Part shown: positions 1-6,804 of the stretch, piece after piece
How positions within the stretch are numbered: the first letter of the stretch is position 1
How the letters are laid out: each line of letters opens with the position of its first letter
Source: JBMNRY01 sp050944915
Lineage (GTDB): Bacteria; Bacillota; Limnochordia; JAAZLZ01
Assembly (NCBI GenBank): GCA_050944915.1
Contig: JBMNRY010000014.1
Coordinates: 1-30,254 of the forward strand
Length of the DNA stretch: 30,254 nucleotides
Reading direction: 5' to 3'
Notes under the pieces: model-generated
Database searches by the model: none
Told to the model about the DNA's origin: nothing
Seen by the model: the letters and a program-made list of their open reading frames with translations, nothing else
Made by a program: the position numbers and the translations under genes

Positions 1-2
1 AC

Positions 3-193
3 CACCCCCAAGGTAGAGGTCTTTTATTCCCCAACTACCGCGACACCAATGGAGCGGTTAACGTCTATGGTTTATGTGGTTTCTCAACTCATCTGCCGGT
101 AGACCGTTGTCAAGGTACGTCCGCTTTAACGCTTACGGTCTTTTCGCGTTCTATTGGACCGTTCCCGAAGAGGTTTCGGAATACAAAATGTGA
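3..193 (+). pseudogene. possible decayed integrase/transposase C-terminus
   Basis: No single open frame spans this stretch. Frame 3 (from the window edge to about 85) reads PNYRDTNGAVNVYGL, and frame 2 (86-193) reads RYVRFNAYGLF then YWTVPEEV and a TGA at 191-193. Together these resemble the beta-rich C-terminal tail of DDE integrase-type transposases (a G-x-V-x-V-Y-G strand, then an R-[YF]-V-x-[FLI] strand and a terminal E-E-V). The apparent frameshift around 85 suggests a dead gene, but the rest lies outside the window, so the assignment rests on resemblance only. It could also be chance-coding intergenic DNA. Confidence 0.3.
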
Positions 194-408
194 AAAGAAT
201 TTTGGGAAAGAAGGGAAAATAATACAACATACGGAAAGATGTAGTTAATTATGGAGGAAGGATTCTCAGCCAGGTTTATGGTCGGACTTGTTAGAGAAGG
301 CCGGAATTCATCAGAGGATAGTTGGAATCCTGGTTAGGGGGTGATCATTGAGGCAAAGGTTTTCGCCGGCAGTGATGACGAGGAGAAAATAATGAGGAGG
401 TTAAGATC
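194..408. other. intergenic leader of the solute-binding protein gene
   Basis: I see no gene here. A 28-codon frame opens at 251 but has no ribosome binding site. The stretch ends with a strong GAGGAGG at 394-400, eight bases before the ATG at 409. No convincing -35/-10 pair was found. Confidence 0.4.
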
Positions 409-1623
409 ATGAAGCGCTGGATGTTGACAGTTCTGTTAATCGCTACTTTGGTCTTCAGTGCTTTCGGTATCGTGGCGGCGGAAAAATGGGTCCCCATCGA
501 TACCTTTAAGATCGGTAAGGTTCTCCACATGACCGGTGACATGGCCCTGACCGGTGAATTGCAACGGAAGGGTTTAGAGTTGGCGGTAGAAGCGATCAAC
601 GCTGCCGGTGGGATTAACGGGGTTCCTATCGAAATCATTTACGAGGACGACTTAGGAACGAATCCTGGTGCATTAAGTGCTTTGAACAAGCTCCTCTATG
701 ATCACGGCGTTGTCGTCACCTTCGCTACCGTTCGCAGTACCATGGTCCACGCCTTATCACCAATCATTGAAGAGGAAGAAGTACCAGCCATTTATGGTGG
801 TAGTGCTTGGTCTTTAAGTGAGTTGCGCAATCCTTGGGGCTTCCGGGTGCGCTGTGAAGACCGCACCGTTGGTACGGCTATGGCCAAGTTCATCGTGGAA
901 GAGCTAGGCCATACGAAAATCGCTGCTTTGCATGACTCCGATGCCTTCGGAACCGGTGGTTATGAAGAAACAGCTAAGGCTTTGAAAGAACTCTATGGAA
1001 TCGAACCTGTTACTGTACAGAGGTATGCATCGGGTACCAAGGATTACACTGCCCAGTGGATGGCCATTCGGGACAGTGGCGCTACATGTGTTTTTGCTTG
1101 GGGTACCCGAGCGGAAGACGACGGCATTATCCTACGTCAACGGAAGGAATTCGGGTTGGATAAGCTGGAGTTTGTCGGTTCCGCTTCCTATGGTAACGTT
1201 ATTACCAGGGACATCGCCGGTGACACCGTCTATGGTGTTTACTCTCTAAACGACTTTAGTATGAATACCGACGATCCTGTTGCACGCCAGTTTATCGCTG
1301 AATTCCACGCCCGATATGGCGATCGTCCCGACACCGAATGTACTTGGCCCCACACTGGGATGACCATTTTTGCCGATGCCATTAGACGGGCCGACGTGCT
1401 GAAGGTGGAGAATGGCCAGGCCTACATGCGCCCCTTGCGGGAAACCAGGGAACGGATTCGGGATGCCCTCCGGGAAGTCAAGGGTGTCAAGACGGTCCTT
1501 GGCGAGGCCAACTGCGACATCTGGCATAACATGATCCACTCCATCAATGTGATTCGGATCACTCCCGAAGGCCAAGACCATATTGCTACCGTTAGCGTTG
1601 ACTTCGAACCTTATCATAAATAG
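409..1623 (+). CDS. branched-chain amino acid-type ABC transporter substrate-binding protein (LivK-like)
   Basis: A 404-residue extracytoplasmic solute-binding protein of the Leu/Ile/Val-binding (Peripla_BP_6, type I fold) family. Residues 1-24 are a Sec signal peptide (KR, hydrophobic core, then VAA before EKW). The mature start has the family pattern GKVLHMTGDMALTGE, LELAVEAINAAGGI and PIEIIYEDDLG, followed by the second lobe around KIAALHDSDAFG. There is no lipobox cysteine, unusual for a monoderm, where such proteins are normally lipid-anchored. No permease or ATPase genes (livHMGF) lie beside it, so its transporter partner must be elsewhere, or it serves as a sensor input. The ligand cannot be told from sequence; amino acids, amides or urea are all possible for the family. 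The start is fixed by GAGGAGG at 394-400. Confidence 0.85.
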   Translation: MKRWMLTVLLIATLVFSAFGIVAAEKWVPIDTFKIGKVLHMTGDMALTGELQRKGLELAVEAINAAGGINGVPIEIIYEDDLGTNPGALSALNKLLYDHGVVVTFATVRSTMVHALSPIIEEEEVPAIYGGSAWSLSELRNPWGFRVRCEDRTVGTAMAKFIVEELGHTKIAALHDSDAFGTGGYEETAKALKELYGIEPVTVQRYASGTKDYTAQWMAIRDSGATCVFAWGTRAEDDGIILRQRKEFGLDKLEFVGSASYGNVITRDIAGDTVYGVYSLNDFSMNTDDPVARQFIAEFHARYGDRPDTECTWPHTGMTIFADAIRRADVLKVENGQAYMRPLRETRERIRDALREVKGVKTVLGEANCDIWHNMIHSINVIRITPEGQDHIATVSVDFEPYHK

Positions 1624-1629
1624 AAAGGG

Positions 1630-1650
1630 ACCGGGTCCCTAGGGCCCGGT
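1630..1650 (+). terminator. hairpin just after the solute-binding protein gene
   Basis: ACCGGG at 1630-1635 pairs with CCCGGT at 1645-1650, with a near-continuous GC inner stem. It starts 6 bases after the stop codon. The following T tract is weak (TGATATCTTG), so it may be a 3' stabilising hairpin instead. Confidence 0.4.
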
Positions 1651-1733
1651 TGATATCTTGTTCTGGCAAAACAATGGTTAAACCTTTTGATGCCCTCACC
1701 TCATAAGGTTCCTAAATGGGGAAAGGGTAGTTG

Positions 1734-1758
1734 CCGGGCCTTTCGGGGCCCGGTTCTT
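1734..1758 (+). terminator. GC-rich hairpin between convergent operons
   Basis: CCGGGCC (1734-1740) pairs with GGCCCGG (1747-1753) over a six-base loop, followed on the plus strand by TTCTT. It lies just beyond the 3' end of the minus-strand germination operon. The T tract favours use by plus-strand transcripts; on the minus strand it would act only as a 3' stem. Confidence 0.45.
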
Positions 1759-1987
1759 AATTGAGGGACTTTTCCAGCCAACCGATGATGGTATCCGATA
1801 GATTCACCAGTAGCTGATTGGGGTTGGGGATAGTCACTCCCATGAGGGCTAAAACGGTGATGGCCGTTGCAAAGCCCAGGAGAGCCAAAAAGGACCATAA
1901 TTCCCGTCCCATCTTGTGGTGTAGAAGATAGGGGATTTCATAGGCGGCAAGGATTAAGCTTAAGATGACCATTAAGGCGATTTTCAT
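1757..1987 (-). CDS. small two-helix membrane protein, probable germinant receptor D subunit
   Basis: A 76-residue protein and the last gene of the gerA-type operon, 8 bases after gerAC, with AGGAGG just upstream of its ATG. Two hydrophobic segments are visible, about residues 2-21 and 30-52, joined by a short basic loop (HHKMGRE). Length, topology and position match the small two-transmembrane D proteins known to accompany some Bacillus germinant receptor operons and to tune receptor output; these have little sequence conservation, so this call rests on context. Expected location is the inner spore membrane. Confidence 0.65.
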   Translation of the reverse strand: MKIALMVILSLILAAYEIPYLLHHKMGRELWSFLALLGFATAITVLALMGVTIPNPNQLLVNLSDTIIGWLEKSLN

Positions 1988-1995
1988 AGTACCTC

Positions 1996-3204
1996 CTAGG
2001 ATTTACGGCTTGTGCGGGTGATAATCCCCGGCCGCCTTAGTTTGGTGACGATGTCCGTTTGCACATCGATGAGGGGAAAAATTTCATCCCAACGTTTGCC
2101 TAACCTTTTCCATTCCTCAGGGTTGTTTCGAAAGAGGGCGGCTCCGAAACCGAAAGCATCGGAATTGAGGTTTTGCAGTGTGGTCACCGACTCCATGATT
2201 TCGTTGTGGATGGCGCTGGCCATGGCCTTTTCCAATTGTCCCCAAAGGTCTTGGTCTTGTTTCAGCGAGTCCTGGAGCAATCCCTGGCTATCGCCGAGGT
2301 TTCCTTCAACTTTGAGCTCTACAAGGACGGTGACCCGGTCCCCTTGGACTTGGGGTTCAAAACTGCCGGAGACCCTAAGGACCTCTAACGAAATTTTGTC
2401 GTTAGGCAGTGAGGGGTGTTCCACAACGATGATGCCCCCTTCCACATCCCCTGTCACCCAGTTGAGGCCTCGGGTTTCCTTTTGATCTAACCAACCGACA
2501 AGGCGATCTCCTTTGAATACTGCGGCACCGGTAATCCGTGGCGAATGGGTTACCTCAAGCCGCAGAACTTCACCGGTCAGATCCAAAGGCACAGCTTTTT
2601 TAGGAATCATTTCGATCCTGGTGGCAACAGGTTCGATGCCTTCCGTATGCAAGCGGATGAGAAAATCATGTAATTTGGTGGTCACGACCGACGATTGACC
2701 CCTAGTGGTATTGCGGAGGATCCCGGAAAAGGCGGCGGTAGGCAGAATCTCCATTTCCGACTCCAATTGGAGGATTTCCGTAGCCCGGGCATCTTTGCCG
2801 ATCATTAATTGAGCCAAGCGGCGAGGTTCCCCATCTCGGTCGAAGAAATCTAGAACATCCTTGACTCCCTCCCGGGCCAACTCTTCGCCGAAGATGATGA
2901 ATTGATTATGGAAAAAAGAGAGGCGACGGGGAGTCTGGCTGGTGAAGTTGCGGATAGCTTCAAAAACTGTATGACCGGTAGAGGAGACGACCCAAAAGCC
3001 CTTTTCCAGTTGGACACCTCCACCTTCGCTGGACGCTACCGAGAAGGGTTTATCCACATGGACGGTGACCATGATTTTGTCGTCCTCGGGAGCACGATCG
3101 AGGCCGACGACGGACACAAAACCTAAAGTCTCAATTTCCCGCCGGTTCCAACAGCCTGTTAATAATAGCAGACAAAGGATGAGGAAGATTGCTCTTCTAA
3201 CCAT
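1996..3204 (-). CDS. gerAC: spore germination lipoprotein, Ger(x)C family
   Basis: A 402-residue C subunit of a GerA-type germinant receptor. The N-terminus is a lipoprotein signal with lipobox LTGC (Cys18), followed by WNRREIETLGFVSVVGLDRA, the hallmark opening of Ger(x)C proteins; the C-terminal half carries the usual Ger(x)C alpha/beta domain. The protein is anchored on the outer face of the inner spore membrane and is required for receptor function. Its ATG overlaps the end of gerAB by 8 bases, so translation is probably coupled; GGGAGG lies 8 bases ahead of the start. Length is typical for the family. The ligand is not inferable. Confidence 0.95.
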   Translation of the reverse strand: MVRRAIFLILCLLLLTGCWNRREIETLGFVSVVGLDRAPEDDKIMVTVHVDKPFSVASSEGGGVQLEKGFWVVSSTGHTVFEAIRNFTSQTPRRLSFFHNQFIIFGEELAREGVKDVLDFFDRDGEPRRLAQLMIGKDARATEILQLESEMEILPTAAFSGILRNTTRGQSSVVTTKLHDFLIRLHTEGIEPVATRIEMIPKKAVPLDLTGEVLRLEVTHSPRITGAAVFKGDRLVGWLDQKETRGLNWVTGDVEGGIIVVEHPSLPNDKISLEVLRVSGSFEPQVQGDRVTVLVELKVEGNLGDSQGLLQDSLKQDQDLWGQLEKAMASAIHNEIMESVTTLQNLNSDAFGFGAALFRNNPEEWKRLGKRWDEIFPLIDVQTDIVTKLRRPGIITRTSRKS

Positions 3205-4297
3205 TGGGTGTTCCTCCCTTGATTAGGGTCAAGAGGGTGAGGAGGCAGAGTAGACCGATGTTTAGCAGTAGCGAAAAAAGGCCGTAGTATTCCAGTTCGA
3301 GGAAAGTATCGAGATCGATCACGCTTTCATAAAGGAGTGCCCCAAAGGTGGTGGTTAAGATGGCTAGGGGATAAATTAGTTGTTGATAACGTTGCAGATT
3401 GAATACTTGGGCTAGACCAAGGGCACTAGCCCAGAGAAATAGGGCCAACTTTAGGCCAGAACTCAAGGTCCAGGCACCCATGGGGATGGCTTCCACCCGT
3501 TCAAAAAAGGTGGCGATTTCGATGAGCCGGGCTAGACTGTAGGCCGGTAAAGAGAGGTGCTGGACCGTGGGACCAAAGGCGGCTACTAGTACAGCGGAGA
3601 AGCTCACGATCAAAAGTCCAGCCATAGTCACACCATAGATGCAGTGCCGGGTTGTTTCCTTTTTGTCGGTGATATAGGGGATGACCATGCCGATGACGGT
3701 CATTTCCATAAAAAAGGCTAGGGTTGTGCCCATGGTCCGGAGGAGGCTTGTGAGATTGCTATCCCACAAGGGTTTGAGACGTTGGAAATCGATTTGCCCA
3801 AAGGGCAAGATCAACAGGCTGAAGGCGAAAAGGAGGATGAGCCAGAGGGCGTTATCCGACATGCGGCCCACTATTTCGATGCCGTGGCGGGCGGCATTGG
3901 CCCCCAGAAAGACCATGACCATCATAAAGACTTCGATGGGGGTCTCAGGCATAATGGCTACGGTGTAGGCCTCTCCCAGGGTCCGAGCTGTCGTGGCGGC
4001 GATATGGAGCCAGTAAGCGATCAAGAGCAAGCCAGCTGCTTTACCAAGGACAGGGCCGAGGAGAGTCTGGCTATATTCGATGATGGTTTTGCCGGGATGG
4101 GCTGCTCCTAAACGGACTACCAGCAGGAGGATCAACAAAGCGACCAAGGTGCTGATGAGATTGGCAAACCATACCTCCCGGGGTTGGGGATTACCGGTGA
4201 TGGTGGGAAAAGTAATGGTGATGGGTACGATCCTGATCATGATCAGCATGGCCAGCATTTGTTTGGCTTTTATTTGACCATCTTCCAATTTAGCCAT
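3197..4297 (-). CDS. gerAB: spore germination permease-like subunit GerAB
   Basis: A 366-residue integral membrane protein of the endospore germination permease family within the APC superfamily. About ten hydrophobic helices are visible, the first around IVPITITFPTITG and the last near the C-terminus (LLLNIGLLCLLTLLTLI). In studied receptors the B subunit binds the germinant in the membrane pocket. It sits between gerAA (14 bases upstream) and gerAC (8-base overlap). A GGGGGTG motif lies upstream of the ATG. Length is normal for the family. Confidence 0.95.
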   Translation of the reverse strand: MAKLEDGQIKAKQMLAMLIMIRIVPITITFPTITGNPQPREVWFANLISTLVALLILLLVVRLGAAHPGKTIIEYSQTLLGPVLGKAAGLLLIAYWLHIAATTARTLGEAYTVAIMPETPIEVFMMVMVFLGANAARHGIEIVGRMSDNALWLILLFAFSLLILPFGQIDFQRLKPLWDSNLTSLLRTMGTTLAFFMEMTVIGMVIPYITDKKETTRHCIYGVTMAGLLIVSFSAVLVAAFGPTVQHLSLPAYSLARLIEIATFFERVEAIPMGAWTLSSGLKLALFLWASALGLAQVFNLQRYQQLIYPLAILTTTFGALLYESVIDLDTFLELEYYGLFSLLLNIGLLCLLTLLTLIKGGTPNG

Positions 4298-4311
4298 ACC
4301 TTTTCACCCCC

Positions 4312-5868
4312 CTAGTCATCGGGTTTGGTCGGTTTTTGGTCGGGTCCTTGGCGTACAGGATCCTGACCCCCTACCAGTTTCGGTCTCGTATCTAAGGCCC
4401 ACCAAGGCAAGCGGAGGATAGTATCCTTCATATCGGTCATGACGATGGGTGCCAAGGGTTCTAAATAGGGTTGGCCGAAGGAACGGAGGGTCGTTAAATG
4501 GATCAACAGGGCGAAAAGACCGGCTACAACGCCGAAAAGACCCAGGGAAGCCGCGAGGAGGATCATGGGAAAGCGCAGGAGCCTAGTGGCGATAGCTAAA
4601 CTAAAGGCTGGGGTGGCGAAGGAGGCGACGCCGGTAGCCGCGACGACCACCACCATGGCCGGCGAGACGAGGCCGGCTCTAATGGCCGCATCGCCCAAGA
4701 CTAGGGCGCCGATGATGGAGATGGCTGCTCCGATGATTTGGGGTAGGCGCACCCCTGCTTCCCGGAGGACTTCAAAGGTTAGCTCCATCAGGAGAGCTTC
4801 CACGATGGCCGGGAAGGGAACCCCTTCCCTTTGGGCGGCGATACTTAAAATTAAAGGTGTTGGTAACATTTCCTGGTGGAAGGTAACGATAGCTACATAA
4901 AGGGAGGGGAGTAAAAGGGAGATAAAAAAGGCCGCGATCCGGATTAGACGCAGGGCTCCGGCGATGATGAATCGTTCATAATAATCTTCGGAAGTGGTGA
5001 TGAACATGGTAAAGGTGGCGGGCAGGATGAGGGCAAAAGGGGTACCATCGGTGAGGATGGCTACGCGACCCTCTAAGAGGGCGCCCGTCACCCGGTCGGG
5101 TCTTTCTGTACGCAGTATGGTGGGAAAGGGCGAGAAAGGCTCATCTTCGATGAGTTCTTCGATGACACCGCTTTCATGGATGGCATCGATGTCAATATTA
5201 TCTAACCGCTGCTTCAATTCCCGCAAAACTTCATCTTGAGCTAACCCATCGATATAGGCGATGGCTATGGGAGTGTTGCTTAAACGCCCCAACTGCCGCT
5301 GATAAATCCGCAAGCGAGGATGGCGGATGCGACGGCGGAGGATACTTGTATTGATCCGTAGGATCTCCGTAAACCCTTCCTTGGGCCCCCGGATATTCGG
5401 TTCGGTGTCCGGCTCATTGATCCCCCGGTATTCAGCCTTTTGCACCCCACCGAGACAACCCCGATCGACCCCATCGATCAAAAGTCCACAATGGCCAACC
5501 ATGATTTTGGCGACAAAATCTTCTAAGTATGGTGTTTCGGTGACGTTGTTCATGGCATAGCGGCCCTTCAGATCTTGGTAGGCCTCCTGTCCCGTCGGCC
5601 AAGGGCGCCGAAAGGATGTCATGGGCTTTAGTAGGGTTGTCACCAAAAGGTCGGTATCCACCAAACCTTCGATATAAATGGTCATGACCTTGATCCTGTT
5701 CTGGTAGCCGATGCCATACTCCCTGATGATCACATCGGAGCTTTGACCGAAGATCTCTTCGAGCCAGGCTCGATTAGTCTTTAGGTCCTTAGTCAATCGG
5801 GTTTTAGCCTCGGACTTAGTCTTTTTGGGACTTAATAGCTCTTTGATGCGCTTAAGAATGATGGCCAC
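4312..5868 (-). CDS. gerAA: spore germination receptor subunit GerAA
   Basis: A 518-residue A subunit of a GerA-type germinant receptor. It has a soluble N-terminal half beginning after a charged stretch (LSPKKTKSEAKTRL) and including DVIIREYGIG and TIYIEGLVD, then the conserved PFPTILRTERPDRV region. The C-terminal half holds the membrane segments (about residues 305-455), including LPSLYVAIVTFHQEMLPTPL. A subunits form the oligomeric ion-channel-like core in current models. The listed GTG start has AAAGG immediately against it, too close for a normal ribosome binding site. An in-frame ATG 27 bases upstream (5893-5895) lacks a visible Shine-Dalgarno, so the exact start is uncertain. The stop is 14 bases before gerAB. 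Confidence 0.93.
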   Translation of the reverse strand: MAIILKRIKELLSPKKTKSEAKTRLTKDLKTNRAWLEEIFGQSSDVIIREYGIGYQNRIKVMTIYIEGLVDTDLLVTTLLKPMTSFRRPWPTGQEAYQDLKGRYAMNNVTETPYLEDFVAKIMVGHCGLLIDGVDRGCLGGVQKAEYRGINEPDTEPNIRGPKEGFTEILRINTSILRRRIRHPRLRIYQRQLGRLSNTPIAIAYIDGLAQDEVLRELKQRLDNIDIDAIHESGVIEELIEDEPFSPFPTILRTERPDRVTGALLEGRVAILTDGTPFALILPATFTMFITTSEDYYERFIIAGALRLIRIAAFFISLLLPSLYVAIVTFHQEMLPTPLILSIAAQREGVPFPAIVEALLMELTFEVLREAGVRLPQIIGAAISIIGALVLGDAAIRAGLVSPAMVVVVAATGVASFATPAFSLAIATRLLRFPMILLAASLGLFGVVAGLFALLIHLTTLRSFGQPYLEPLAPIVMTDMKDTILRLPWWALDTRPKLVGGQDPVRQGPDQKPTKPDD

Positions 5869-5922
5869 CCCTTTGTGAGGAGTCGATGATCACCATTTTT
5901 TAATGTAGCCAAGCTAGCGTTT

Positions 5923-5938
5923 ATTATACTTAGCTAGC
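5923..5938 (-). promoter_or_regulatory. possible gerA operon -10 region beside a GCTAGC repeat
   Basis: On the minus strand TATAAT occupies 5928-5923, about 55 bases ahead of gerAA. It is flanked by two copies of the palindrome GCTAGC at 5913-5918 and 5933-5938, 20 bases apart. Germinant receptor operons are normally read by forespore SigG, whose -10 (CATAnTA) is similar to this A/T-rich motif; I could not find a matching -35. Confidence 0.25.
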
Positions 5939-6026
5939 AGATCCTAGGGGGCGGACAGCCCAAATTTGGCTGAAATAAAAGGAAGGCAGGTGGCCAAACT
6001 ATGGGTGAGGGAAAGGAGGGTGATGC

Positions 6027-6467
6027 ATGGCCAAATCCTTTTTAGAGGCTTTAAGGGAAGCTCTACGGGGCAAGGAAAAGGATCGTGTCCTCGATACGGA
6101 AATCGGGGAATTGGGGACCAGGGGACCTTTGGGCGATATGGAGATCGCTGCCGAAGGGGGCATATCCCTCACTCCAACACGGTTAGTATCGGGGGATAGT
6201 ATTGCCATTAAGTACGATGGGCTCCTTAACAAATCGGGGGCGGATCAGATTTATTTACATTGCGGCTATGGCCCCGGTCCTTGGACGCGGATTAGGGATA
6301 TTAGGATGTTTAAAGGTAGCGATGGTAAGTGGCATTCCAATGTGGTCGTGGAACGGGGCGGTACCTTGGAATTCTGTTTCCGGGATAACGCCGATAATTG
6401 GGATAACAATCATGGGCGAAATTGGAGTTATACCATCATGTCCGATATTCCCCACAACCCTAGCTAA
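6027..6467 (+). CDS. cytoplasmic starch-binding-type carbohydrate-binding domain protein (CBM25/CBM53-like)
   Basis: A 146-residue protein made of one carbohydrate-binding module after a charged helical N-terminus (LEALREALRGKEKDR). The module runs from about residue 45 to 140 and has the family signatures YDGLLNKSGADQIYLHCGYG, W-x-R-I-R-D-I-R-M, and FCFRDNADNWDNN followed by GRNWSY. CBM25/53 domains bind alpha-glucans and are normally attached to secreted amylases. Here there is no catalytic domain and no signal peptide, so an intracellular glycogen-binding or scaffold role is possible but unproven. A strong AAAGGAGGG lies upstream of the ATG. A terminator follows at once, so the gene is probably monocistronic. 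Confidence 0.8.
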   Translation: MAKSFLEALREALRGKEKDRVLDTEIGELGTRGPLGDMEIAAEGGISLTPTRLVSGDSIAIKYDGLLNKSGADQIYLHCGYGPGPWTRIRDIRMFKGSDGKWHSNVVVERGGTLEFCFRDNADNWDNNHGRNWSYTIMSDIPHNPS

Positions 6468-6492
6468 GAACCTCGCCCGGCGAGGTTCTTTT
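6468..6492 (+). terminator. rho-independent terminator after the CBM gene
   Basis: GAACCTCG (6468-6475) and CGAGGTTC (6481-6488) form a perfect 8-bp stem with loop CCCGG, followed by TTTT. It begins directly after the stop codon. Confidence 0.9.
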
Positions 6493-6502
6493 AACGTATA
6501 AA

Positions 6503-6514
6503 TTCCCCGGGGAA
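6503..6514. repeat. 12-bp perfect palindrome upstream of ireB-murA
   Basis: TTCCCCGGGGAA is a perfect palindrome, just upstream of a TAGAAT (6518-6523) that could be a -10, and 30 bases before the ireB start. It is a candidate operator, with no evidence beyond symmetry and position. Confidence 0.3.
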
Positions 6515-6543
6515 ACCTAGAATAAGGATGGAGGTGGACCTTT

Positions 6544-6804
6544 TTGGATCATGACCAGCGGACACGGATGTTTCCTGTCTTGGACAAAGAGAGGGCACAA
6601 CCCCGGGAGATCATGAGCCAAGTTTATCGTGCCCTACAGGAAAAGGGTTATCGTCCCATCGATCAAATCGTAGGTTACTTGGTTTCAGGGGATCCCTCCT
6701 ATATAACCGGTCATCGGCAAGCCCGGAATTTGATCAAAAGCTTGGAACGGGATGAATTACTGGAAGATATGGTCCGCTTCTATCTGGGGGGAGAAGATGG
6801 TTAA
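6544..6804 (+). CDS. ireB: IreB/ReoM family regulatory phosphoprotein (DUF965)
   Basis: An 86-residue protein that matches the IreB family along its whole length, with core YRALQEKGYRPIDQIVGYL, SGDPSYITGHRQARNLI and the C-terminal FYLGG. The N-terminal threonine in QRTRMF corresponds to the residue phosphorylated by the PASTA kinase (IreK/PrkA/Stk). In Enterococcus IreB modulates cephalosporin resistance; in Listeria the homologue ReoM controls ClpCP-dependent degradation of MurA. Start is TTG at 6544 with GGAGGTGG about 7 bases upstream. Its end overlaps murA by 8 bases, which fits that regulatory link. In many Firmicutes the gene sits instead with alaS and ruvX. Confidence 0.93.
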   Translation: MDHDQRTRMFPVLDKERAQPREIMSQVYRALQEKGYRPIDQIVGYLVSGDPSYITGHRQARNLIKSLERDELLEDMVRFYLGGEDG

